Positions 5,784-12,627 of a stretch of DNA of 14,116 nucleotides are shown here, piece after piece. Both the position numbers and the translations under genes were made by a program. The DNA comes from Acidobacteriaceae bacterium (lineage in GTDB: Bacteria > Acidobacteriota > Terriglobia > Terriglobales > Acidobacteriaceae): positions 1 to 14,116 of the forward strand of contig JASHVU010000289.1 in assembly GCA_030044455.1 (NCBI GenBank), in the 5' to 3' direction. The notes below the pieces were generated by a model that saw only the letters and a list, made by a program, of their open reading frames with translations, made no database searches and was not told where the DNA came from. Within the stretch, counting starts at the first letter, position 1. Each line of letters opens with the position of its first letter.

Positions 5784-7805
5784 TTACGCCAACTCCACCT
5801 CGATCGATTTTTTTTCCGCGTCGAGCTTTACGATTTTGAAGCTGCGCAACTGGCCTTCGGCCAACGGCTCAGGCTTGGATTCGGGGGTGGGTGCGTTGCC
5901 CTTCCAGCGCGCCTTGAGCATGGACGAAAGCTGCGAGAGGTCGGGTTTGCCCGGAGCTTGTGGTTCGGCGGGCGGCGCAGTGGCCTTCGCCGGGGAAACT
6001 TTGCCGACGCGGCCTGTAGCTCTTATTCCATCGCCCAGGTCAACCTGCAGCGCCGAGCCTTTGACCTCAACTACGCGACCTGAGACAGTGTCGCCGGGCT
6101 TATGCTCGGCGATGTATTCGTCGATGCTGGTCGGGATGAGCTGCTTGATGGAGAGCTTCATCTGGCGCTTTTCAGTGTCGATCGCGAGCACCAGCGCCTG
6201 CACCTTTTGGCCAGTGTGCAGTGCCTCGCTGGGATGGTTGAGCCGCCGATCAGCCACAATTTCGCTGATGTGCACCAGGCCCTCGACGCCCTCGGCAATT
6301 TCGACGAATGCGCCGAAGCTCATTATTTTGGTTACCGGGCCCGTGACTTGCGAACCGGCCGGATAGCGACGCTGCGCCTCGACCCACGGGTCTGCGAGCG
6401 TCTGCTTGAGGCCGAGCGCGATGCGCTTTTCCTCGAGCTTGACGGAGAGAATCACCGCGTCCACGCGGTCGCCGCTCTTGAGCAGGTCAGAGGGATGGCG
6501 CACCTTTTTGGCCCACGACATTTCTGAAATGTGAACCAAACCTTCGAGGCCTGGCTCGATTTCGACGAACGCGCCAAAGTCCATTAACTGCGTGACCGTG
6601 CCTGATACGCGCGCGCCAACAGGATAGCGCTCTACTGCTGTCTCCCACGGCTCTGGTTGAAGCTGCTTGAGGCCGAGCGAAATTTTTCTGGCTTCGGGAT
6701 CGATACGCAGAATCTTGACCGTCAGTTCCTGGCCGACCGAGAGCACGTCATCGGGCTTGGCGATGCGGGCGAGCGAAATGTCGCTCACATGCAGAAGGCC
6801 GTCGATTCCGCCAAATTCTGCGCCGCCAATGGTGACGAATGCGCCGTAGGGCATGATGGTGCGCACGGTTCCTGTAACAATGTCGCCCTCATTCAGTGCC
6901 GCGCGGCGGCCTTCCATCTCGGCGCGCGCCTGCTCCTCGAGCACCACGCGGCGATCCACGACTACATCTTCATCGGTCGTATCGAGCTTGGTGATGCGGC
7001 AGGTGATTTCAGTGCCCACCAGGGTCTCGAGCTCGGCGGCATCGCGCGTTCCGCTGCGGCTGGCCGGCATAAAGGCGCGCACGCCCACGTCCACACTCAA
7101 CCCGCCCTTGACCACTGCAGTTACGGTGCCGGCAACTGCGGTTTTCTCAGCAAAGGCGCGTTCGAGGGCCGACCAGTCGCGGGGCTGTGCTACCTTGAAG
7201 CGCGAAAGCACGTAGTAGTTCTCTTCGTTGCGGCCGGTGATCGATACTGGAAACCGGTCACCCGGTTTTACTCCCTCGGCATTGTCCGGGAATGAAGTGC
7301 GGGGCAGCACACCCTCCATCTTGTAGCCCACGTCGAGGAACACCTGGTCCGCCGTGACCGAAACCACGGTGCCCTCGAGACGGTTTTGCGCGGCGCGATG
7401 CGTGTGGGTGCGCTCATAGTCGCGCAGAACGTCGCCGAAGGATTCCTGAGGGAACTGGTCGTCCAGAGGCTCGTTTGCGGCGGTGGTCGACAACGCAGGT
7501 TCTGTCGCGGACTGGCCGCCGGCATTGTCAATAAGATTGTCGCTTCGGCCTTCAGTCGCTGGTGCGGGCAGTGGCGCCGCATTTGCGGTCTCAGCAGGAG
7601 ACGCGGTCTCGACGGGAGGTGCGACCCGGAATGCCTCTGGCCCTTCAATCGCGGGGGCGTGTTCGATTTCGACAGGTCCATCCGCGGCCGGCGCGGGATC
7701 TTCTGATGCCACCGCCGCTGGCGCAGGCTCAGTTGCAGGTTGTTGCACCAATTGGGCAGCGGGCTGGGCGGCAGGTTGAGGTTCGATCGTGGTTTCGTCG
7801 TTCAT
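5784..7805 (-). CDS. rpsA: 30S ribosomal protein S1 homologue with long N-terminal tail
   Basis: 673 residues with six S1 (OB-fold RNA-binding) domains at roughly 143-205, 223-287, 306-381, 396-468, 483-555 and 570-672. The third to fifth are the most canonical, with GAFVEI and GLVHISE words. S1 binds mRNA upstream of the start codon and delivers it to the 30S subunit. Two features are unusual. Residues 1-130 form a low-complexity Ala/Pro/Glu-rich tail without a domain. The sixth S1 domain is split by an insertion of about 50 Pro/Ala-rich residues (about 604-650) before its last strands (FKIVKLDAEKKSIEVEL). It is longer than the E. coli protein (557 aa). The start is the first ATG; no strong Shine-Dalgarno precedes it, which is common for S1 genes. 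The gene converges on the retron and diverges from the methyltransferase-like gene. Confidence 0.88.
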   Translation of the reverse strand: MNDETTIEPQPAAQPAAQLVQQPATEPAPAAVASEDPAPAADGPVEIEHAPAIEGPEAFRVAPPVETASPAETANAAPLPAPATEGRSDNLIDNAGGQSATEPALSTTAANEPLDDQFPQESFGDVLRDYERTHTHRAAQNRLEGTVVSVTADQVFLDVGYKMEGVLPRTSFPDNAEGVKPGDRFPVSITGRNEENYYVLSRFKVAQPRDWSALERAFAEKTAVAGTVTAVVKGGLSVDVGVRAFMPASRSGTRDAAELETLVGTEITCRITKLDTTDEDVVVDRRVVLEEQARAEMEGRRAALNEGDIVTGTVRTIMPYGAFVTIGGAEFGGIDGLLHVSDISLARIAKPDDVLSVGQELTVKILRIDPEARKISLGLKQLQPEPWETAVERYPVGARVSGTVTQLMDFGAFVEIEPGLEGLVHISEMSWAKKVRHPSDLLKSGDRVDAVILSVKLEEKRIALGLKQTLADPWVEAQRRYPAGSQVTGPVTKIMSFGAFVEIAEGVEGLVHISEIVADRRLNHPSEALHTGQKVQALVLAIDTEKRQMKLSIKQLIPTSIDEYIAEHKPGDTVSGRVVEVKGSALQVDLGDGIRATGRVGKVSPAKATAPPAEPQAPGKPDLSQLSSMLKARWKGNAPTPESKPEPLAEGQLRSFKIVKLDAEKKSIEVELA

Positions 7806-7972
7806 AACGGGTTCGGCTCTTATTGTTTCACGGGAGGACGAAGAGTTAGCTCAGATGACGGCGCAGTACACCACACTCCGGTTTTTTGGTTGGCACGCAC
7901 ACATGTACGAGCCGTCACGGAACGGTCGCCGGAGCGGCGGTACGCTGGAGGCGATTCCCAAAGGGAAAAGTT

Positions 7973-8632
7973 ATGAGGTCGAATCCGAAGGCGATCGTGT
8001 CGGCACTGGCGGTGGTTGCAATCGAGTGGACGCTGGCCATATACGCCTGGGGTGGGTTCAGAGCCTTTTTCGCTCATCCTGCCTTTTTTGCGCTGGCGGC
8101 GGTGGTTGTCTGCATGATGCTAATGATGCCGTTCACAGGCGGCAATTTCAACCCCGGAGAGAAGGAAGATCGCGGCAACCGCTGGGTGCTTCCGGCGCTT
8201 TTTTTCATAGCGTTGCTCAACACTTTTTTATCGCCTCTGACTGACCGCCTGGGTTTTATGACGATTGACGGCGATGCAACACGCTGGATTGGTGTTGCGC
8301 TTTTTGCCTCGGGTGGCGCGTTGCGGCTTTGGGCGGTCTTTGTGCTGGACCGGCGATTCAGCGGGCTGGTAGCCATTCAAACGGACCACAAGCTCGAGAC
8401 CGGCGGAGTTTACAAATGGGTTCGCAATCCCTCGTACCTGGGGATGGAGATTCACCTGGCCGGCTGGGCGCTGACCTTTCGCTCTGTCGTGGGGATTGTG
8501 GTGGTGGCGCTTGGACTCATCCCTCTGGTCTCCAGGATGCGATCGGAGGAAAAGCTGCTGCGCGAGCACTTCGGCGCGGAGTACGAATCGTATTTCGCCC
8601 GCACATGGCGGTTGGTGCCCTGGATCTACTGA
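7973..8632 (+). CDS. Isoprenylcysteine carboxyl methyltransferase-like membrane protein
   Basis: 219 residues from the ATG at 7973, chosen because AAGGGA (7961-7966) precedes it at good spacing; the frame is open further back but that part is not membrane-like. Five hydrophobic segments are visible (about 7-26, 35-53, 71-88, 104-125, 160-185), so it is an inner-membrane protein. The C-terminal half has the family signature: GGVYKWVRNPSYLG at 144-157, then a charged SEEKLLREHFG helix and the closing YESYFARTWRLVPW. This matches the ICMT/PEMT-type integral membrane S-adenosylmethionine methyltransferases. Bacteria lack prenylated CAAX proteins, so the substrate is probably a small lipid or amphiphile and is unknown. 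It is divergent from the S1 gene with a 167-bp gap in which I see no clear promoter. Confidence 0.82.
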   Translation: MRSNPKAIVSALAVVAIEWTLAIYAWGGFRAFFAHPAFFALAAVVVCMMLMMPFTGGNFNPGEKEDRGNRWVLPALFFIALLNTFLSPLTDRLGFMTIDGDATRWIGVALFASGGALRLWAVFVLDRRFSGLVAIQTDHKLETGGVYKWVRNPSYLGMEIHLAGWALTFRSVVGIVVVALGLIPLVSRMRSEEKLLREHFGAEYESYFARTWRLVPWIY

Positions 8633-8709
8633 TCACACACCAATGTGAGACGCCAGCCCTGCATTCGCTAGACACACCGCCGCGTGGCGAGCGAGAATGG
8701 GCACCGCAC

Positions 8710-8715
8710 GAGGAA
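8710..8715 (+). promoter_or_regulatory. Ribosome binding site deciding the 8723 start
   Basis: GAGGAA lies 7 nt before the ATG at 8723. It favours this start over an in-frame ATG at 8684, which would place 13 extra residues in front of the Tat signal. Confidence 0.65.
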
Positions 8716-8722
8716 ACAACGA

Positions 8723-10093
8723 ATGAAGCTGAATGAAATGACACGCAGGGATTTTGTGCGCCTCGGTGCAGGCGCCGCTGTTGCTACCGCAGCCGTCGCG
8801 CAGGCCGCTCAAATCAGATCTCTCACCGCACCGCAACACTCGTCTGACAGTCTTCCCGACGGCCGCAAGATCCGCTTCGGCATTGTCGGCACCGGAATTC
8901 GCGGCTGCGATCTGCTGCGCTCGGCGCGCAATGTTCCTACCGGCGTGTGCGTGGGCTCAGCCGACCTCTACTCCACGCGCCTCAAAGCCGGCATCGAGGC
9001 CTATGGCTCGGATTTCGAGACTTCCGGAGACTATCGCCGCCTGCTCGACCGCAAGGATATCGACGCCATCTTCGTCGCCACCTCAGACCATCATCACCGG
9101 CGCGTGACTCTCGACGCCGTCGCCGCCGGCAAAGACGTCTACTGCGAGAAGCCCATGTCGCATAACGTTGCAGACGGATTTGCGATGCTTGAGGCCGTTC
9201 AGTCGCACATGCGCATCTTCCAGGCCGGCAGCCAGCGCGTCAGCTCCATCCTCTACCTCAAGGCGAAAGAGATTTACGACTCAGGCCGCCTGGGCGAAGT
9301 GCGCGAGATCGATGCTCAGGTTAATCGCAACTCACCTGGCGGTGCCTGGGTGTATCCCATTGGCGACGACGCCAGCCCCGAAACCATCGACTGGAAGGCT
9401 TTCCTGGTTGACGCCCCGCAAATTCCCTTCGATCCTGTCCGATTCTTCCGGTGGCGATGCTTTAAGGATTACGGCGCCGGCCTCGCCGGCGATCTTTTCG
9501 TGCACCTTTTAAGCGGAATTCAGTTCATCACCGGCATCAACGCGCCGGCGACGCGCGCCTACTCCACCGGCGGGATCTATCACTTCAAAGACGGCCGCGA
9601 CTTTCCTGACTTTATCGAGACCGTCAACGACTTCTCGACACCCAACGGTCCTGTCCACATCAATCTCCACTGCAGCCAGATCAACGACAGTGACGACGAT
9701 CGCACCGTGCTCTACGGCTCGGCGGGCACGTTGGTTCTTACCGGGCGGTCGGTGACATTTACTCCCCAGGACGTGCGCCCCCGCTTTGAATCCTACGGTT
9801 GGAACGGCATGACTGAGGCGCAGAAGCAGAAGGGAATGGCGGAGTGGAAGGCTGCTCATCCCGACCCGATGCCGCCCCTGCCTGAAGCTGAGACCTTCAC
9901 GGTGCCAAACGGATACGACGACACTGCCGACCATATCGCCAACTTCTTTAGCGCGGTGGTCACGCGCCGGCCGGTAGCGGAGAATGAAGTCTTTGGAAAT
10001 AATGCGGCCATCGGCTGCCACATGGCCAATCACTCGTACTTCGAGCGTTCCATCGCCACGTGGGATGCGGCCGCGAAGAGCATCAAGACCTAA
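8723..10093 (+). CDS. Tat-exported Gfo/Idh/MocA family oxidoreductase
   Basis: 456 residues. The N-terminus has a twin-arginine signal (TRRDFVRLGAGAAV at 7-20, followed by an Ala-rich stretch), so the folded enzyme is probably exported with its cofactor bound. The Rossmann domain begins IRFGIVGTGIRG (50-61), and the family's EKP motif is at 142-144 after DVYC. The C-terminal substrate domain includes the FFRWRCFKDYGAGLAGDLFVHL stretch around 241-262, typical of the exported branch in Bacteroidetes, Planctomycetes and Acidobacteria. These enzymes oxidise or reduce sugar carbons with NAD(P), and some act as cofactor-recycling glycoside hydrolases; the exact sugar cannot be told. The next gene on the same strand, after 76 bp, is a Tat-signal sugar isomerase-like protein, suggesting a joint pathway. 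Confidence 0.9.
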   Translation: MKLNEMTRRDFVRLGAGAAVATAAVAQAAQIRSLTAPQHSSDSLPDGRKIRFGIVGTGIRGCDLLRSARNVPTGVCVGSADLYSTRLKAGIEAYGSDFETSGDYRRLLDRKDIDAIFVATSDHHHRRVTLDAVAAGKDVYCEKPMSHNVADGFAMLEAVQSHMRIFQAGSQRVSSILYLKAKEIYDSGRLGEVREIDAQVNRNSPGGAWVYPIGDDASPETIDWKAFLVDAPQIPFDPVRFFRWRCFKDYGAGLAGDLFVHLLSGIQFITGINAPATRAYSTGGIYHFKDGRDFPDFIETVNDFSTPNGPVHINLHCSQINDSDDDRTVLYGSAGTLVLTGRSVTFTPQDVRPRFESYGWNGMTEAQKQKGMAEWKAAHPDPMPPLPEAETFTVPNGYDDTADHIANFFSAVVTRRPVAENEVFGNNAAIGCHMANHSYFERSIATWDAAAKSIKT

Positions 10094-10097
10094 AGAC

Positions 10098-10123
10098 AAG
10101 GATCAGGGGTCAGGGATCAGGGC
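10098..10123 (+). repeat. Short tandem repeat in the intergenic gap
   Basis: Three imperfect copies of a 7-8-nt unit (GGATCAGG, GGTCAGG, GATCAGG) sit between the two sugar enzyme genes. It is probably a slippage-prone microsatellite-like stretch with no assigned role. Confidence 0.5.
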
Positions 10124-10169
10124 GGAGGCAAGCAATAGAGCAGAAAGCAGTGACGGGAGGAATGGGATA

Positions 10170-11030
10170 GTGATTGCATCGCGTAGAGATTTTTTGAAAG
10201 TAGCGGGAGCGGCTGCGGTAATTGCAGGCGCGGGCAAGGCGGAGGCACGCACGCTCAAGATGCCGGTGGGTCTCGAGCTCTACTCGGTGCGGGAGATGCT
10301 GCCAAAGGACTTCCAGGGAACGCTCAACCAGGTGCATGCGGCGGGTTACGGCGTGGTTGAGGCTGCGGGTTATTACAATCATTCGGCCGCCGAAGTTCTC
10401 AGCGCAATGAATAGCGCGGGATTGCGCTGCATCAGCGCCCACTACCCGCTTGCGTTGCTTGAAGCACAGCTCGACTCAATCGTCAGCTATGCCAAGGCGC
10501 TTGGCCTCGAGTACATCATCTGCTCTTCGTCTGACGGAACGCATCGCGACCCCAACGCTCACGGCGAGCCCACGCTCGACGACTGGCACTGGAGGATCGA
10601 ACAGTTCAATCGCATTGGCGCCACGGTGAAGTCCGCCGGCATGACCTTTGGCATTCACAATCACACTCCGGAGTTCGCCACCATCGATGGTGTGCTGGTG
10701 TACGACGAAATCATGAAACTCACCGATCCCAGCGTGGTTACTCTGCAGATGGACTGCGGATGGGTCTACCGCGCAGGTCACAGCCCGGCCGAATTCATCG
10801 CGCGCGACCCCAGTCGCTTCGAGCTTCTGCATGTCAAAGACATGATCCTCGTGCCGGGGTCGAGTGAGCCCAAGTTGCCGGTAATGGGCAAGGGCAACAT
10901 CGACTATAAGCCCATCCTGCGCGCAGCCACACACCTCAAGTACTACTTCATCGAGCAGGAAGAATTCGACGGCGACCCGATGACAGAGCTGCGCGAAGAT
11001 GCGGACTACATGAAGCACTTCAACTACTAG
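10170..11030 (+). CDS. Tat-exported sugar phosphate isomerase/epimerase-like TIM barrel
   Basis: 286 residues from a GTG start, supported by GGGAGG (10155-10160) 9 nt upstream and by the Tat signal directly after it (SRRDFLKVAGAAAV at 4-17). The rest is an AP-endonuclease-2-like TIM barrel (xylose isomerase-like family): GLELYSVREM after the signal; GIHNHTPEF (161-169) carrying His ligands; MDCGW (194-198); LHVKD (220-224); GKGNID (240-245); and a final E-rich strand IEQEEF. These positions match the metal site of sugar isomerases and epimerases such as inosose or hydroxypyruvate-type enzymes. The substrate is not identifiable. It follows the Gfo/Idh/MocA gene on the same strand, and the two families commonly cooperate in oxidising and isomerising sugars or inositols. 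Confidence 0.88.
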   Translation: MIASRRDFLKVAGAAAVIAGAGKAEARTLKMPVGLELYSVREMLPKDFQGTLNQVHAAGYGVVEAAGYYNHSAAEVLSAMNSAGLRCISAHYPLALLEAQLDSIVSYAKALGLEYIICSSSDGTHRDPNAHGEPTLDDWHWRIEQFNRIGATVKSAGMTFGIHNHTPEFATIDGVLVYDEIMKLTDPSVVTLQMDCGWVYRAGHSPAEFIARDPSRFELLHVKDMILVPGSSEPKLPVMGKGNIDYKPILRAATHLKYYFIEQEEFDGDPMTELREDADYMKHFNY

Positions 11031-11069
11031 GGTCTGAGAGGAAGACCGCGCCTTAGCTCACCCCCGGGG

Positions 11070-11411
11070 TCACTCCTCAATAAATGCCTTGAGCCGCGCG
11101 AGCGCCGCGTCCCACTCGCGCGAAACGCGTTGAACATACTCTTCAATCTCGCTCAAGGGGTGCGGGTCAAGCTCGAACCGGCTCTCCCGGCCCGCGCGCA
11201 CGCAACGCACCATCCCCGCCCGTTCCAGCACGCGCAGGTGCTTCGTAATCGCCTGCCGCGTCAGCCGCGTGTTTCGGGTTAGCTCGGTAATCGACTGAGC
11301 TTCGCCCGCGGCCAGCCGTGCCACCAGGGCCAGCCGCGTCTCGTCGCCCAGTGCTGCGAAAACAACCGCTGGCGCAGGCCGGCGCAATCGCAGTTTACGG
11401 GTGCGCGGCAA
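11070..11411 (-). CDS. ArsR-family transcriptional regulator
   Basis: 113 residues. A winged helix-turn-helix is clear: FAALGDETRLALVARL (18-33), then SITELTRNTRLTRQAITKHLRVLE with the recognition helix, then the wing RESRFELDP. No Cys metal-binding pair is seen, so it is not a classic arsenic sensor but belongs to the SRPBCC-linked branch. The start is a TTG inside the 3' end of the SRPBCC gene; GAGG (complement at 11418-11421) 6 nt upstream supports it, and the 17-bp overlap suggests translational coupling. Regulators of this type usually repress their own operon. Confidence 0.88.
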   Translation of the reverse strand: MPRTRKLRLRRPAPAVVFAALGDETRLALVARLAAGEAQSITELTRNTRLTRQAITKHLRVLERAGMVRCVRAGRESRFELDPHPLSEIEEYVQRVSREWDAALARLKAFIEE

Positions 11412-11862
11412 CGTAAACCTCGATGTTCTTCATCTGCTGCGCCCATCCGCCTTCGTTGCCCCTGTAGTTCTGCTCGCGGCGGTCGTCGGGCAGCTTGCTG
11501 AAGCCCGATTCGGTCACGGTGAGCAAGGTGCCGGTTTCGGTGGGCGTCAACCGGAACTCGACCAGCGTCCTCGGCTCGCCGGTGTAGTCGGGCTTGTAGT
11601 GCTCTTTGGCCAGCGACTTGGGTTGTGCCCAGGTGTAAGAGAAGAGCTTTTCCGGGATCATCTGTTCAATCTGCGCCTCCCACACCACGTGCTCGAAGCC
11701 GGGATGGAGAATATTTCCGCGCACCGTCTTGCCCACAAGAAAAGGCTCGGTGAGCGCAACTCTGAACCACTCGCCGAATTCGCGATAGTTGGTTAATGCC
11801 TGCCAGACCCGCGCCACGGGCGCCTTCAGCTCAATCCGTTTTTCAATTCTGTCGGGAACCAA
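11395..11862 (-). CDS. SRPBCC (AHSA1-like) domain protein
   Basis: 155 residues from a TTG at 11862, chosen because GGAGG (complement at 11870-11874) lies 7 nt before it; an in-frame ATG at 11883 without a Shine-Dalgarno would add 7 residues. The protein is a single START/SRPBCC helix-grip domain. It begins RIEKRIELKAPVARVWQALTNYREFGEWF, continues with the pocket-lining strand words VVWEAQIEQMIPEKLFSYTW and TLVEFRLTPTETGTLLTVTESGF, and ends in the long C-terminal helix GWAQQMKNIEVYVAAH. Such proteins bind hydrophobic ligands; the ligand here is unknown. It is the first gene of a two-gene operon with the ArsR regulator, a very common pairing in which the regulator controls both. Confidence 0.88.
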   Translation of the reverse strand: MVPDRIEKRIELKAPVARVWQALTNYREFGEWFRVALTEPFLVGKTVRGNILHPGFEHVVWEAQIEQMIPEKLFSYTWAQPKSLAKEHYKPDYTGEPRTLVEFRLTPTETGTLLTVTESGFSKLPDDRREQNYRGNEGGWAQQMKNIEVYVAAHP

Positions 11863-11902
11863 TATGCTACCTCCAGGTTGCATAATAATCGCTGCGGTTC
11901 AC

Positions 11903-11932
11903 ATCGTGCAACTATTGGGTTGCGCATGTCAA
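11903..11932 (-). promoter_or_regulatory. Promoter of the SRPBCC-ArsR operon
   Basis: On the minus strand a consensus -35 TTGACA (complement of 11927-11932) is followed, after 18 nt, by a weak -10 CACGAT (11903-11908). Transcription would start near 11896, about 34 nt before the TTG start. The -35 is exact; the -10 is poor, as often in repressed or activated promoters. Confidence 0.5.
11906..11925. promoter_or_regulatory. Candidate ArsR operator
   Basis: GTGCAAC (11906-11912) and GTTGCGC (11919-11925) form an inverted repeat with one mismatch around a 6-nt centre. It fills the space between the -35 and -10 boxes of the operon, where a dimeric ArsR repressor would block RNA polymerase. The role is inferred from position and symmetry. 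Confidence 0.5.
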
Positions 11933-11989
11933 GACTTATTTCGGCCCAGTTTCAATTGGTCCAGGCGCGGTTTCCGTTAGGCTGGAGTT

Positions 11990-12262
11990 ATGAATGTTTT
12001 TGACGAAAAGCGCGCCGAGCTCGAGCGGCACGAGTTCATGATGGGCATGGAGCGCGGCCGGCTTGCCGTTGCGCTCGACCTGCTCACCGATTCCCTGATC
12101 CTCGTCGGCCAGCACGGGGTTTACTGCGCCTCGTCGCGCAACCCATTAAAGCCTGCCCTCGACCTCGAGGCGGTATTGAGCGGCATGGAGGGCGCGAAGG
12201 CCCTCATTCAGTCGGTGATGGAAGAGCTGCGCGTGGCGCGCGAGAAAGAAACGAGCCAGTAG
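11990..12262 (+). CDS. Hypothetical protein, 90 aa
   Basis: I do not recognise this protein. It is mostly predictable as helix: an acidic/basic N-terminal helix (FDEKRAELERHEFMMGME), a hydrophobic middle (LDLLTDSLILVGQ), a short CASSRNPLKP turn and a C-terminal amphipathic helix ending in charged residues. No signal peptide or membrane anchor is evident. GGAG lies only 2 nt before the ATG, with AGG slightly further upstream, so the initiation signal is imperfect. Codon use is G+C-rich like its neighbours. It is divergent from the SRPBCC operon, and could share regulation with it. Confidence 0.65.
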   Translation: MNVFDEKRAELERHEFMMGMERGRLAVALDLLTDSLILVGQHGVYCASSRNPLKPALDLEAVLSGMEGAKALIQSVMEELRVAREKETSQ

Positions 12263-12308
12263 CCAATCGCCGGTAGTCAATAGGCATTAACTGGGTTCAC
12301 TGATCAAG

Positions 12309-12449
12309 CTACGGATGGTGGTGCGGGACCGTAAACGCGACCATCCGCAACAGCACTATCAGCACGGCAACCACCGCAAGAATCGTGATCAAAACGACCG
12401 GGCCGAACTGGCCACCGAACTTTTCGCTGTCCTTGGCCTTGCGCTTCAT
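12309..12449 (-). CDS. Small single-span membrane protein, 46 aa
   Basis: A short gene with a charged N-terminus (MKRKAKDSEKFG), one hydrophobic helix at about residues 18-39 (PVVLITILAVVAVLIVLL region) and a His-rich end (VPHHHP). AAGAGGAA (complement at 12457-12464), with GAGG 9 nt before the ATG, is a good ribosome binding site, which together with the clean membrane segment supports a real gene. A longer in-frame reading back to 12560 exists but has no such site. The positive N-terminus suggests it stays cytoplasmic with the His tail outside. The function is unknown. Confidence 0.65.
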   Translation of the reverse strand: MKRKAKDSEKFGGQFGPVVLITILAVVAVLIVLLRMVAFTVPHHHP

Positions 12450-12627
12450 GACGCAATTCCTCTTTATCGCAATTCCTGAGCAGCTATCTCCCGAAGGTGA
12501 AGTACTCAAGTCGACGCGACAACAAGGAGCGGCGACCTTGAACAAACCCGGAAAGGACACATCACCTCAGGAATTGCCGTGGCTCGCCCATCATGTTACG
12601 CCGAATTCTTGCGCCGAGCACTGGCGT

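Noticed and set aside
5713..7295. Plus-strand open frames over the S1 gene (for example 5713-6366 and 6657-7295)
   Set aside because: They are antisense to a clear six-domain S1 protein; long antisense frames are expected in G+C-rich DNA.
9509..10099. 196-residue minus-strand frame within the Gfo/Idh/MocA gene
   Set aside because: It is a shadow of the well-supported plus-strand oxidoreductase and shows no recognisable domain.
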